Position numbers and translations under genes: made by a program. Below, one piece after another: positions 9,681-20,940 of a stretch of 64,000 nt of DNA (its first letter is position 1; each line of letters opens with the position of its first letter). Below the pieces are notes generated by a model that was given only the letters and a program-made list of their open reading frames with translations, had not been told where the DNA came from and did not search any database. Source of the stretch: Crossaster papposus (taxonomy: Eukaryota; Echinodermata; Asteroidea; Velatida; Solasteridae); contig JBAIAA010000352.1 in NCBI GenBank assembly GCA_037893245.1, positions 868,001 through 932,000 on the forward strand, written 5' to 3'.

Positions 9681-11231
9681 TTACTTACAAAGTGATTGTC
9701 GACTACATGTATCTTCTGACTCTGCACACTGCTGACCTTGCATGGATGGCTTGCACACATCAGTTACCAGAGAACATTGGTCTTGACAATCTTCCAATGT
9801 TTGACTCCCTTCTGGTTCTGGATGTGCATACTGCTGCCCTTGTGATGATGGCTCGGTGCCAGTCAACCCAGGACATTGCTCCCGAGTACTTGCAAGTGAC
9901 TGCTGGCTCTCTGCTGGTTCTGGATGTACACACTGTTCCCTTTGCATGGATGGCTTGTTGTCAGTCGGACTAGAGCATTGTTTCTGGTGAGAACTTGCAA
10001 GCGCTGTGGTCACTGCTGGTTCTGTATGTACATGTACCTCAACATGCACTTGAACATGCTGCTGAATCTGCATTGATGCCTTGCTGCTGCCTTGCCTGGA
10101 ACATTGTTCTTGACAGCTGTCTAGTGACTGCTGGCTCTCTGGGTGTTGTGCATGCTCTTGGCTTAGTGGCTTGCTGTTGCTTGGTCTGGCAGCGCGCTGC
10201 TCTTGGTCATTTTCTGCCTGTGGAATCACACGAAGCTCAATCTGCTTCCCTGGCTGCAATGGTTGGCTGGGATTCAGTCTTTGGCAGCAACGACAGCACA
10301 GTTTGAGGAATGAGAAAGCCTTGATTACAGCTGCACGATAATCCGCGTTTGTGGCACTGTAGACCAGGGAATTGATTGAACTATTGATAAGTTCAAAAAT
10401 TCTTAAACATATAATCAGAATGAAATGTGTTTCTCCAAGTTGTAGAAGTTCAACAACCTGTAAAGATGTAACGGTATGTATGGAATCCTTGATATGCACA
10501 ATAACAACCAAAATTGACTCTGCAGTGCGTATTGAGTTCAAAAAGAAGAAAACAGCAGTATTGATGATCACCATACAGAGGACCTTGCCTGCTTGCTTGG
10601 GACGGTTTGACAAAAGGGCTGATTGTCTGCTCACTTTCACTACCACATAGATGTACAAAGCAAGAGTTACTATCAAGCAAACAATGGCAATAATGGAATT
10701 AATCCCCAAAACTACATAATCAAAGATAGTTTCTGGTAAGAACATTAGAATCACACCAACAATGATTGTAGGCACCCAGAGTCCTGCGGATATCTTTGCT
10801 GCTCGAGATTTAGAGGCTTTTTCCTTGTGTGTCAGAGGATTACGCACTGCAGAGAATCTCTCAGCTGCTATGGTGACCACAAAGAATTGAGAAACAGCAA
10901 GAAGCGTGTATCTGACACCTCCATATACTTTTTGAGCAAGGAAGTTGTACTCGATGGGTGAACACAATGCAAATATAAAGGTACTCGTAAGGACGAGCGA
11001 GTCAGCCACAGCCAGATTGGATAAGTAGACGTTAATGATTGTACGCATGGACTTCACTCGAATGACTGTGAAGAGAAACACAAAGTTGAAGAGGATCCCG
11101 ATTGGTGCGATGATTTCAGCACTTAACCATTTTATTTCGTTTGTTCTGTCTCTACTCTTGTAATAGCTCTCAAGATGCTTGTTCAATTCAGGTGACAGAG
11201 TAGAGTTGTCTTCTTGGTAGCCATCAGCCAT
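9681..11231 (-). CDS. GPCR-1: intronless rhodopsin-like (class A) receptor, 516 aa
   Basis: Seven hydrophobic segments follow an N-terminus with the sequon NST (residue 9). Class A marks are SNLAVADSL in TM2, ERF in place of DRY after TM3, and NSLVY in place of NPxxY in TM7, followed by a helix 8 and the Cys cluster CCRCC (probable palmitoylation). The usual cysteine at the start of TM3 and an ECL2 cysteine are absent. P5.50 and the CWxP motif of TM6 are also absent. The roughly 200-residue tail has four Gln/Glu/Cys-rich repeats. Start MADGYQEDNST is shared by all copies. Unlike its paralogues, the upstream region loses homology about 110 bp above the ATG and has no TATA box. Ligand unknown; probably chemosensory or peptide-type. 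Confidence 0.88.
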   Translation of the reverse strand: MADGYQEDNSTLSPELNKHLESYYKSRDRTNEIKWLSAEIIAPIGILFNFVFLFTVIRVKSMRTIINVYLSNLAVADSLVLTSTFIFALCSPIEYNFLAQKVYGGVRYTLLAVSQFFVVTIAAERFSAVRNPLTHKEKASKSRAAKISAGLWVPTIIVGVILMFLPETIFDYVVLGINSIIAIVCLIVTLALYIYVVVKVSRQSALLSNRPKQAGKVLCMVIINTAVFFFLNSIRTAESILVVIVHIKDSIHTVTSLQVVELLQLGETHFILIICLRIFELINSSINSLVYSATNADYRAAVIKAFSFLKLCCRCCQRLNPSQPLQPGKQIELRVIPQAENDQEQRAARPSNSKPLSQEHAQHPESQQSLDSCQEQCSRQGSSKASMQIQQHVQVHVEVHVHTEPAVTTALASSHQKQCSSPTDNKPSMQREQCVHPEPAESQQSLASTREQCPGLTGTEPSSQGQQYAHPEPEGSQTLEDCQDQCSLVTDVCKPSMQGQQCAESEDTCSRQSLCK

Positions 11232-11346
11232 AGTTCATGTACAGTGTAGCATTTCCAACATTATTTGCAGATGCAGTGTAGGTATTCTTGTTGTAAGAAC
11301 ACGAACAGAGAATCTTTGAGGAGTGTGTAGTTGAAACTGAAAGCTT

Positions 11347-11412
11347 AAAGTTCATAAAATGCTTCTTTACTTCAGTTGATAGAGTAAAGCTGTCTTCGTA
11401 GCCATCACCCAT
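11347..11412 (-). pseudogene. Truncated GPCR 5' remnant
   Basis: On the - strand an ATG (11,410-11,412) begins MGDGYEDSFTLSTEVKKHF, clearly the receptor N-terminus, then homology ends before TM1. It lies directly upstream of GPCR-1 and replaces the normal promoter region. Confidence 0.75.
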
Positions 11413-11528
11413 CATGTGCTGTGTAGCTTGGAGCTGCATCCAACATTTTCTGCAGATACAGCGAAGCGCGTTTGTCCTATTTTCCTATTTTAAGATAGCT
11501 CCAGTTTTCTACTAACGGAAATATAACA

Positions 11529-11648
11529 ATGATTTCAGCACTTAACCGTATTACTTGATCAATTCTGTATTCACTCTTGTCAAAGTTCATAAGATGCTTC
11601 AGAAGTACTTAAATTGCTAATAGAGCTGTCTTGGTAGCAGTCACCCAT
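11529..11648 (-). pseudogene. Second truncated GPCR 5' remnant
   Basis: Decayed match to the first 40 or so codons, from an ATG at 11,646-11,648 down to the residues leading into TM1. Frame broken. Neighbouring sequence (AGATAGCTCCAGTTTTCTAC) is the same as beside the other remnants. Confidence 0.65.
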
Positions 11649-11984
11649 ATTTCATGTACAGTGTAGCATTGATCTTCATGTCCAACATTTTAGGTCAGTT
11701 GCAGCGAAGAGTGGTCTACCCTATTTCAAGACCACTCCAGTTTTATACTCACAGGGAATACAGGACCTTAAGAAATGTGTAGTTGAAAGTAAAAGTTAAA
11801 GCTTCTTCATTTTTCCCACAGTATTTTGCTTAAGATATGGGAAAGTACTTTGTTCTTTATTTTGACAGCTAACAAAACCAAAGTGGACAATAGAGTTTCA
11901 CAGTTGACATTGGCATAGATGTGCTGTTTTAGGCTGTAACATTAAGGAAAAAAAATCTCTCCACACAAGGTATAATGTGACATG

Positions 11985-14900
11985 TTTAAGTACGATGTCC
12001 TCAAGCAATGGGGAAGGGTGTAGGATATATTCCTACTGTTTGACTAGTGGGATTGGGCCATGGGACCTCAAGTACTATGTCCTCAAGGATAGGGGATGGG
12101 GAGGATATATCCCTACTGTTTGACTAGTGGGATTGGGCCATGGGACCTCAAGTATGATGTCCTTAAGGATAGGGGATGAGGAGGATATATCCCTACTGTT
12201 TGACTAGTGGGATTGGGCCATGGGACCTCAAGTATGATGTCCTCAAGGATAGGGGATGAGGAGGATATATCCCTACTGTTTGACTAGTGGGATTGGGCCA
12301 TGGGACCTCAAGTACGATGTCCTCAAGGATAGGGGTTGGGGAGGATATATCCTACTGTTTGACTAGTGGGATTGGGCCATGGGACCTCAAGTATGATGTC
12401 CTTAAGGATAGGGGATGAGGAGGATATATCCCTACTGTTTGACTAGTATGATGTCCTCAAGGATAGGGGATGAGGAGGATATATCCCTACTGTTTGACTA
12501 GTGGGATTGGGCCATGGGACCTCAAGTACGATGTCCTCAAGGATTGGGGATGGGGATGATATATCCACACTGTTTGACTAGTGGGATTGGGCCATGGGAC
12601 CTCAAGTATGATGTCCTTAAGGATAGGGGATGAGGAAGATATATCCCTACTGTTTGACTAGTGGGATTGGGCCATGGGACCTCAAGTACGATATCCTCAA
12701 GGATAGGGGATGGGGAGGATATATCCCTACTGTTTGACTAGTGGGATTGGGCCATGGGACCTCAAGTATGATGTCCTCAAGGATAGGGGATGAGGAGGAT
12801 ATATCCCTACTGTTTGACTAGTGGGATTGGGCCATGGGACCTCAAGTACAATGTCTTCAATGATAGGGGATAGGGAGGATATATCCCTACTGTTTGACTA
12901 GTGGGATTGCTCCATGGGACCTCAAGTACGATGTCCTTAAGTATAGGGAATGGCGAGGATATATCCCTACTGTTTGACTATAGTGGGATTGGGCCATGGG
13001 ACCTCAAGTATGATGTCCTTAAGGATAGGGGATGGGGAGGATATATCCCTACTGTTTGACTAGTGGGATTGGGCCATGGGACCTCAAGTATGATGTCTTC
13101 AAGGATAGGGGATGGGGAGGATATATTTCTACTGTTTGACTAGTGGGATTGGGCCATGGGACCTTGAGTACAATGTCCTCAAGGATAGGGGATGAGGAGG
13201 AGATATCCCTACTGTTTGACTAGTGGGATTGGGCCATGGGACCTCAAGTACGATGTCCTTAAGGATAGGGAATGGGGAGGATATATCCCTACTGTTTGAC
13301 TATAGTGGGATTGGGCCATGGGACCTCAAGTATGATGTCCTTAAGGATAGGGGATGGGGAGGATATATCCCTACTGTTTGACTAGTTGGATTGGGCCATG
13401 GGACCTCAAGTATGATGTCCTCAAGGATAGGGGATGGGGAGGATATATCCCTATTGTTTGACTAGTGGGATTGGGCCATGGGACCTCAAGTATGATGTCC
13501 TCAAGGATAGGGGATGGGAGATTATATCCCTACTGTTTGACTAGTGGGATTGGGCCATGGGACCTCAAGTACGATGTCCTCAAGGATTGGGGATGGGGAG
13601 GATATATCCCTACTGTTTGACTAGTGGGATTAGGCCATGGGACCTCAAGTACGATATCCTCAAGGATAGGGGATGAGGAGGATATATCCCTACTGTTTGA
13701 CTAGTGGGATTGGGCCATGGGACCTCAAGTATGATGTCCTCAAGGATAGGGGATGAGGAGGATATATCCCTACTGTTTGACTAGTGGGATTGGGCCATGG
13801 GACCTCAAGTACGATGTCCTCAAGGATAGGGGATGGGGAGGATATATCCCTACTGTTTGACTAGTGGGATTAGGCCATGGGACCTCAAGTACGATAACCT
13901 CAAGGATAGGGGATGATGAGGATATATCCCTACTGTTTGACTAGTGGGATTGGGCCATGGGACCTCAAGTATGATGTCCTCAAGGATAGGGGATGAGGAG
14001 GATATATCCCTACTGTTTGACTAGTGGGATTGGGCCATGGGACCTCAAGTACAATGTCTTCAATGATAGGGGATAGGGAGGATATATCCCTACTGTTTGA
14101 CTAGTGGGATTGCTCCATGGGACCTCAAGTACGATGTCCTTAAGGATAGGGAATGGCGAGGATATATCCCTACTGTTTGACTATAGTGGGATTGGGCCAT
14201 GGGACCTCAAGTATGATGTCCTTAAGGATAGGGGATGGGGAGGATATATCCCTACTGTTTGACTAGTGGGATTGGGCCATGGGACCTCAAGTATGATGTC
14301 CTCAAGGATAGGGGATGGGGAGGATATATCCCTATTGTTTGACTAGTGGTATTGGGCCATGGGACCTCAAGTATGATGTCCTCAAGGATAGGGGATGAGG
14401 AGGATATATCCCTACTGTTTGACTAGTGGGATTGGCCCATGGGACCTCAAGTACGATGTCCTCAAGGATAGGGGATGGGGAGGATATATCCCTATTGTTT
14501 GACTAGTGGTATTGGGCCATGGGACCTCAAGTATGATGTCCTCAAGGATAGGGGATGAGGAGGATATATCCCTACTGTTTGACTAGTGGGATTGGCCCAT
14601 GGGACCTCAAGTACGATGTCCTCAAGGATAGGTGATGAGGAGGATATCCCTACTGTTTGACTAGTTGGATTGGGCCATGGGACCTCAAGTATGATGTCCT
14701 CAAGGATAGGGGATGGGGAGGATATATCCTACTGTTTGACTAGTGGGATTGGGCCATGGGACCTCAAGTATGATGTCCTCAAGGATAGGGGATGAGGAGG
14801 ATATATCCCTACTGTTTGACTAGTGGGATTGGGCCATGGGACCTCAAGTACGATGTCCTCAAGCATAGGGGATGAGGAGGATATATCCCTACTGTTTGAC

Positions 14901-17083
14901 TAGTTGGATTGGGCCATGGTACCTCAAGTATGATGTCCTCAAGGATAGGGAATGGGGAGGATATATCCATACTGTTTGACTAGTGGGATTGGGCCATGGG
15001 ACCTCGAGTATGATGTCCTCAAGGATAGGGGATGATGAGGATATATCCCTACTGTTTGACTAGTGGGATTGGGCCATGGGACCTCAAGTACGATATCCTC
15101 AAGGATAGGGGATGGGGAGGATATATCCCTACTGTTTGACTAGTGGGATTGGGCCATGGGACCTCAAGTACGATGCCCTCAAGGATTGGGGATGGGGAGG
15201 ATATATCCCTACTGTTTGACTAGTGGGATTGGGCCATGGGACCTCGAGTACGATGTCCTCAAGGATATGGGATGAGGAGGATAAATCCCTACTGTTTGAC
15301 TAGTGGGATTGGGCCATGGGACCTCGAGTACGATGTCCTCAAGGATAGGGGATGGGGAGGATATATCCCTACTGTTTGACTAGTGGGATTGGGCCATGGG
15401 ACCTCAAGTATGATGTCCTCAAGGATAGGGGATGGGGAGGATATATCCCTACTGTTTGACTAGTGGGATTGGGCCATGGGACCTCAAGTATGATGTCCTC
15501 AAGGATAGGGGATGGGGAGGATATATCCCTACTGTTTGACTAGTTGGATTGGGCCATGGGACTTCAAGTACGATGTCCTCAAGGATAGGAGATGGGGAGG
15601 ATATATCCCTACTGTTTGACTAGTGGGATTGGGCCATGGGACCTCAAGTATGATGTCCTTAAGGATAGGGAATGAGGAGGTTATATCCCTACTGTTTGAC
15701 TATAGTGGGATTGGGCCATGGGACCTCAAGTATGATGTCCTTAAGGATAGGGGATGGGGAGGATATATCCCTACTGTTTGACTAGTGGGATTGGGCCATG
15801 GGACCTCAAGTACGATGTCCTCAAGGATAGGGGATGGGGAGGATATATCCCTACTGTTTGACTAGTGGGATTGGGCCATAGGACCTCAAGTACGATGTCC
15901 TCAAGGATAGGGGTTGGGGAGGATATATCCCTACTGTTTGACTAGTGGGATTGGGCCATGGGACCTCAAGTATGATGTCCTCAAGGATATGGGATGGGGA
16001 GGATATATCCCTACTGTTTGACTAGTGGGATTGGGCCATAGGACCTCAAGTACGATATCCTCAAGGATAGGGGATGGGGAGGATATATCCCTTCTGTTTG
16101 ACTAGTGGGATTGGGCCATGGGACCTCAAGTATGATGTCCTCAAGGATAGGGGATGGGGAGGATATATCCCTACTGTTTGACTATAGTGGGATTGGGCCA
16201 TGGGACCTCAAGTATGATGTCCTCAAGGATAGGGGATGGGGAGGATATATCCCTACTGTTTGACTAGTGGGATTGGGCCATGGGACCTCAAGTACGATGT
16301 CCTCAAGGAAAGGGGATGGGGAGGATATATCCCTACTGTTTGACTATAGTGGGATTGGGCCATGGGACCTCAAGTATGATGTCCTCAAGGATAGGGGATG
16401 GGGAGGATATATCCCTACTGTTTGACTAGTGGGATTGGGCCATGGGACCTCAAGTACGATGTCCTCAAGGATAGGGGATGGGGAGGATATATCCCTACTG
16501 TTTGACTAGTGGGATTGGGCCATGGGACCTCAAGTACGATGTCCTCAAGGATAGGGGATGGGGAGGATATATCCCTACTGTTTGACTAGTGGGATTGGGC
16601 CATGGGACCTCAAGTAGGATGTCCTCAAGGATAGGGGATGGGGAGGATATATCCCTACTGTTTGACTAGTGGGATTGGGCCATGGGACCTCAAGTACGAT
16701 GTCCTCAAGGATAGGGGATGGGGAGGATATATCCCTACTGTTTGACTAGTGGGATTGGGCCATGTGACCTCAAGTATGATGTCCTTAAGGATAGGGGATA
16801 GGGAGGATATATCCCTACTGTTTGACTAGTGGGATTGGGCCATGGGACCTCAAGTACGATGTCCTCAAGGATAGGGGATGGGGAGGATATATCCCTACTG
16901 TTTGACTAGTGGGATTGGGCCATGGGACCTCAAGTACGATGTCCTCAAGGATAGGGGATGGGGAGGATATATCCCTACTGTTTGACTATAGTGGGATTGC
17001 GCCATGGGACCTCAAGTATGATGTCTTCAAGGATAGGGGATGGGGAGGATATAGTTTGACTATAGTAGGATTGGGCCATGGGA
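11985..17083. repeat. 80-bp minisatellite, about 64 units
   Basis: The unit starts GGGATTGGGCCATGGGACCT and ends GTTTGACTAGT. It contains three palindromes: CCATGG, GGATATATCC and ACTAGT. Most units are 80 bp; a variant with TATAGTGGG is 82 bp. A higher-order repeat is visible: the variant block at 12,839-13,040 recurs at 14,041-14,240, about 1,202 bp apart. Short open frames here carry no known domain. The array separates GPCR-1 and its two remnants from the remnant at 17,302. Confidence 0.97.
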
Positions 17084-17301
17084 CCAAACACCAGATTGTT
17101 GTGGCAAGAAACATATGTTGATATTGTGGTTATTTCATAGCTTCACTATTGTCCACATTTATCAAACACTTAAAAATATACACAATAAAAACACATTTTG
17201 GATTGGACTGGATTGGATTGGACTGGATTCAGGATTGGATTGGATTTGTTGTATACATCTTGTGGCCAAATGGCCAAATTGCAGATATGTTACAGGCAGA
17301 T

Positions 17302-17481
17302 ATGATTGTACGCATGGACTTCACTTGAAAGACTGTGAAGAGAAACACAAAGTTGAAGAGGATGCCGATTGGTGCAATGATTTTAGTACTTAACCATATT
17401 ATTTGAACGGTTCTGTTTTCACTCTTGTAATAGTTCTCAAGATGCTTGTTTACTTCAGTCAATAGAGTGGCCATCACCCAT
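17302..17481 (-). pseudogene. Truncated GPCR 5' remnant, through TM1
   Basis: Reads as the receptor N-terminus, TM1 (IIAPIGILFNFVFLFTV) and the following SMRTII, then homology stops. The presumed start reads MGDGHSID and then meets an in-frame TGA, so the true receptor frame is broken near the start. Lies at the right edge of the 80-bp minisatellite. Confidence 0.82.
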
Positions 17482-17700
17482 GATGTGCGGTGTAGCTTGG
17501 AGCTGCATCCAACATTTTTTGCAGATACAGCGAAGCGCGTTTGTCCTTTTTCAAGATTGCTCCAGTTTTATACTAAAGGGGAATAAAACACCTTGAGATT
17601 TTCTAAAAGTGTGTCGTTGAAACAGAAAGTTTTGTTGACATTCCCTCCATATTTTCCCACAATTCTCAAAGACATATTGTAATGCACTTGATATGCATAC

Positions 17701-18390
17701 AGGCCTCGAAATAGTACTAGCCCGGCGTACAAAGTCTAGCGAAAACTGCTCCGGGCTACCCATACCCACTTCCTTGGTTGCCCGGTGGGCTAGTAAAAAA
17801 TTCAGTAACCTACCTGTAAATGTTTAGATCAAAATACATGTTACAATTTGTATTGTTTTTTTGTGTATTAAATAAATATCGGATCAAAAAAAACCGAGTA
17901 TAAACTGTCTTTTGTTTGTATTTTTCGGCATGATTATCGATAGCCTGGGAGCGCTCGATCCACGCGTGCATGCAGTGCATTGCGATCTCACGAATAGAGT
18001 AGACTGGTGGGCTTTAGTGGGATTAGTATAGTATAAACTACGGCGCAGGGTACCGCACATATGTGCACTATTCTCTTTCACATCGTTCAGCCTTTCTTAC
18101 CATAACGGCCCACTGCGTAGCTGTATAGTACATGAGCGTGCTGCCGTGTCACTAGTAGTAGCGCCTGATAAAGAGTCTGTTCAGAACAGCGCCCTCTGTG
18201 TACATTACTACGGATGTACATGTACATTATTGTACGTACCGCACCGGTACGTGCACGTGCCCGCGCCGAACGAATAGTTTTGTGCATTGTACATACGGGC
18301 TAGCGAAAATGTAAACGGGCTAGTAAAATCTGCAGTTTGCTAGCCCGGTGGCCGGTGGGCTATCCAGGAAAAAAAGTTAGCGCAAGGCCT
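17701..18390. mobile_element. AGGCCT-ended element, hAT-like, 690 bp
   Basis: Ends AGGCCTCGAAATAG and GCGCAAGGCCT. Flanks atgcatac and gtgcatac match at 7 of 8 bases, and the empty site (gatatgcatgtatctcg) survives in paralogous units near 24,608. A copy in the opposite orientation sits at 54,956-55,651. The size and the roughly 8-bp duplication suggest a non-autonomous hAT. Confidence 0.75.
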
Positions 18391-18827
18391 GTGCATACAT
18401 ATCTCGTGACAGCAGTTACCAAAGCATAAAATTCAGTTTTGCTTCTGCCATTTAGAATTAAAGTTGTTTCAGTTTTTATTATTATGTACCGGTATGTAAT
18501 GTGTATTTCCTTGATTAAAATTGGTTGATGTTACCGATAATGAAAAGTGACAAAACTAATGCTTCTTTAACCCTAATCCTCCCAAATCCATTAAAATCCA
18601 TACCCTTGTTTTGTTTTTGTTTGGTTTTTTTTTTTGGGGGGGAGGGGAGGGGGGAGAGGGAGGGGAACTTGGTCCTGCAGGCCTGCGGTGAATATATTTG
18701 GATTATGATGGACGTTGGCACTGCTGGGAGACTGGGTCTGATTTTGTCCATCGTGTAGTGATGAGCTGTTGTTCATCAATATCAACCACCACTTGAGTGG
18801 ATTTGGGTAGATTTGGTCCTGTACTTG

Positions 18828-19063
18828 ACCAGTTCGCACCGGAGGATGTATATACACGCAAAGTTTTTTCCAGATTCAAAACGAATGATGCATAAACACA
18901 TCACGATCAAGGCTTGAAATGTCTGTCAGTAGCGAGCAAGGCCGGAAATGCGTGGGTGTGCTTCCCGGTACCATTGGCCTGAACCTGCCTCAGATCGAGT
19001 TTCGTTAAAAATAATCACCCGCCTCGGCTGGGTGATAATAAAATAATCCCGGCGCGAACTGGT
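18828..19063. mobile_element. CCAGTTCGCG-type MITE
   Basis: Left end ACCAGTTCGCACCGGAGGAT and right end CCCGGCGCGAACTGGT are inverted repeats. It has the complete interior of about 235 bp. Confidence 0.78.
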
Positions 19064-19115
19064 AAAAATGCAGTAGGGTATGAAACACCAAAGAGGCATA
19101 AAAACCAGTCAACAC

Positions 19116-19346
19116 ATTGATCGGTCTTTTACATTGATCGATCGGTCATTTACATTTATTGATTGGTCCTTCCATCAATCGTCCTTTTACATCGATCGAT
19201 TGGTCTTTTACATCGATCGATTGGTCTTTTATATCGATCGATTGGTCTTTTACATCGATCGATTGGTCTTTTACATCGATTGATTGGTCTTTTACATCGA
19301 TCGTTTGGTCTTTTACATCGATCGATTGGTCTTTTACATCGATCAC
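19116..19346. repeat. 21-bp minisatellite (GATCGATTGGTCTTTTACATC), about 11 units
   Basis: Perfect or near-perfect 21-bp units, each with the palindrome ATCGAT. Because 21 is a multiple of 3, long open frames appear on both strands (SIDWSFT and QSIDVKD heptads). These are not genes. Shorter arrays occupy the same place in the other GPCR units. Confidence 0.95.
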
Positions 19347-19692
19347 CCTTTGCAATTATGTGTCACAGTTTACACATACGTAAACCTAAAAAACGCTATA
19401 AGTTCCCTTTGAAATACAATGTTTTTGAAGTCTGCCTGCCTTGACCAAAACAATCACAAATTTTTAACCTTTATGTTTTATTTTGACAACAAACAAATCA
19501 CTTGAGGGGTTTATTTCAGTCGTATGAATCCCGGTAATCTGCAGACCACATTGAAGTTGAAATCAATGAAATATTATTTAATAATGAAACATGAACTACT
19601 TTTTGGTTTGTCAGAGATGTAACAAATATTACAATTTAAAAATAAATATATTGTTGAGTGAAACTCAAAAAGTATTGACTGAGTACATCTTT

Positions 19693-19828
19693 AACCAGTT
19701 CGCGTCGGATGGCGTGTACCGGATCCCAAGAAAGCCAGCCTGAACCCGTCTCGGATCGAAGTTCATGAAAAATAATCCCGCGCCTGGGCCCGGTCAATGT
19801 CAAAATAATCCCAGCGCGAACTGGGTAA
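19693..19828. mobile_element. CCAGTTCGCG-type MITE, internally deleted
   Basis: Ends AACCAGTTCGCGTCGGATGG and CCAGCGCGAACTGG. The same deleted version sits at 25,526, 32,644 and 38,860, so it belongs to the GPCR repeat unit. Confidence 0.75.
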
Positions 19829-20305
19829 AAAGCACAAAGGTAGATTTCATTGTGAAATGTACTTGTAATCTCCGTCTGTGATAGACAATATGGGTTTGTG
19901 CTTATTTCAGATGAACATATTTACAAATTACAAGTATATAAGAAGTATGCATCTGTACATTTACTCACTTATTTACAACTTCAGTAACATAATAATAATA
20001 ATAATAATTACATTTATATTGCGCGCATTCCAAAAAAATATGTTCATCTGCGCTAATCACTCGAGCATTACTGAAACATTTGTTACTCTATTTAAACAAA
20101 ATTCTTACAAGTTCTTGTTGAACAGAAATGAAATATAGGTGAAAATAAATATTAATTGTTTTTGAAAAAAAAATGTGGGCTTGAAATGTCTGAAGTTTAG
20201 ACTTGTGTGGTAGGTCCTATTTGATGTACATGTATATTGAGACTAAAAATATACAGTATAGTACATACATGTATGTATTAAGAATAAGCAGTGGCTACCA
20301 TTACG

Positions 20306-20447
20306 GCAGTTGACGATCTGATTCCTTGACTTACCCAGCCCGAAAATATCTGGTTATCGCTCTTGGAACCAGGCTATTTAATAGTAAAAGGTTCAGAGTA
20401 TTGTCAATGTCGGGCCGGGTAAGTCGGAGAATCAGATGATCAACTGC
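20306..20447. repeat. Imperfect hairpin downstream of GPCR-2
   Basis: Same arms as at 8,943-9,109 (TTACCCAGCCCG with its complement CGGGCCGGGTAA). The left arm has lost about 15 bases. Confidence 0.72.
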
Positions 20448-20940
20448 TGTAACAATAGTCACTGCAATAAGAATATCCCTAGAGAGAGAACAAATTATAT
20501 TGACATTTTATAGTGAGCTTTTCAGTATTTTGCCAACATTTTGTTCAGTATCAATATGTATTATCACAGCATTTGGTATGGTTTGGTATCACAAATACAT
20601 GTTTAACTGGAATATCACCCAAGTCTAATCAAAACAATTTTAATATTAATCAGTACCAAAGCTCGAAATATGTTTCTACGTGGAATTGAGAGGTGAATAT
20701 ACCGGTAACATTAAGTTCTGAGTTCATGCTTCAGTCAATCCTGAATCATTGTTACTGACAACTTGCATCTTTCCAAAATAGAATTCCACATCGTGTCTCT
20801 GCAAACCCTCACAACTTTATCCTGGATCATTGTTACTGAAAACTTGCAAATGTTGCCGGCGCTGTTCCTCTTGCAGCAATAGGTTGCTGCTGCCCTTACA
20901 TGGATGGCGTGCACACATCAGTTACCAGAGAACATTGTTC

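Larger units (their letters stand above)
17482..20940. other. Intergenic part of the GPCR-2 repeat unit
   Basis: Apart from the elements listed separately, this holds the C/G-rich tract near 18,640, the phrase TGGATTTGGGTAGATTTGGT near 18,800, and the 3' flank of GPCR-2 with decayed tail repeats (about 20,720-20,940). The same order recurs at 24,393-26,993, 30,476-34,007 and 37,721-40,278. Confidence 0.7.

Noticed and set aside
9656-10306. Plus-strand frames antisense to the GPCR tails
   Set aside because: Shadows of the repeat-rich receptor tail; the same shadows appear in each paralogue.
11985-17083. CRISPR-like array
   Set aside because: Units are contiguous, with no unique spacers, in animal DNA with spliced genes; it is a minisatellite.
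16909-17121. Open frame in the 80-bp array
   Set aside because: 80 is not a multiple of 3 and the frame exists only because of local variants; no codon bias or homology.
19080-19444. Overlapping open frames on both strands with SIDWSF or QSIDVKD heptads
   Set aside because: Product of the 21-bp tandem repeat, open in several frames at once; not a protein gene.
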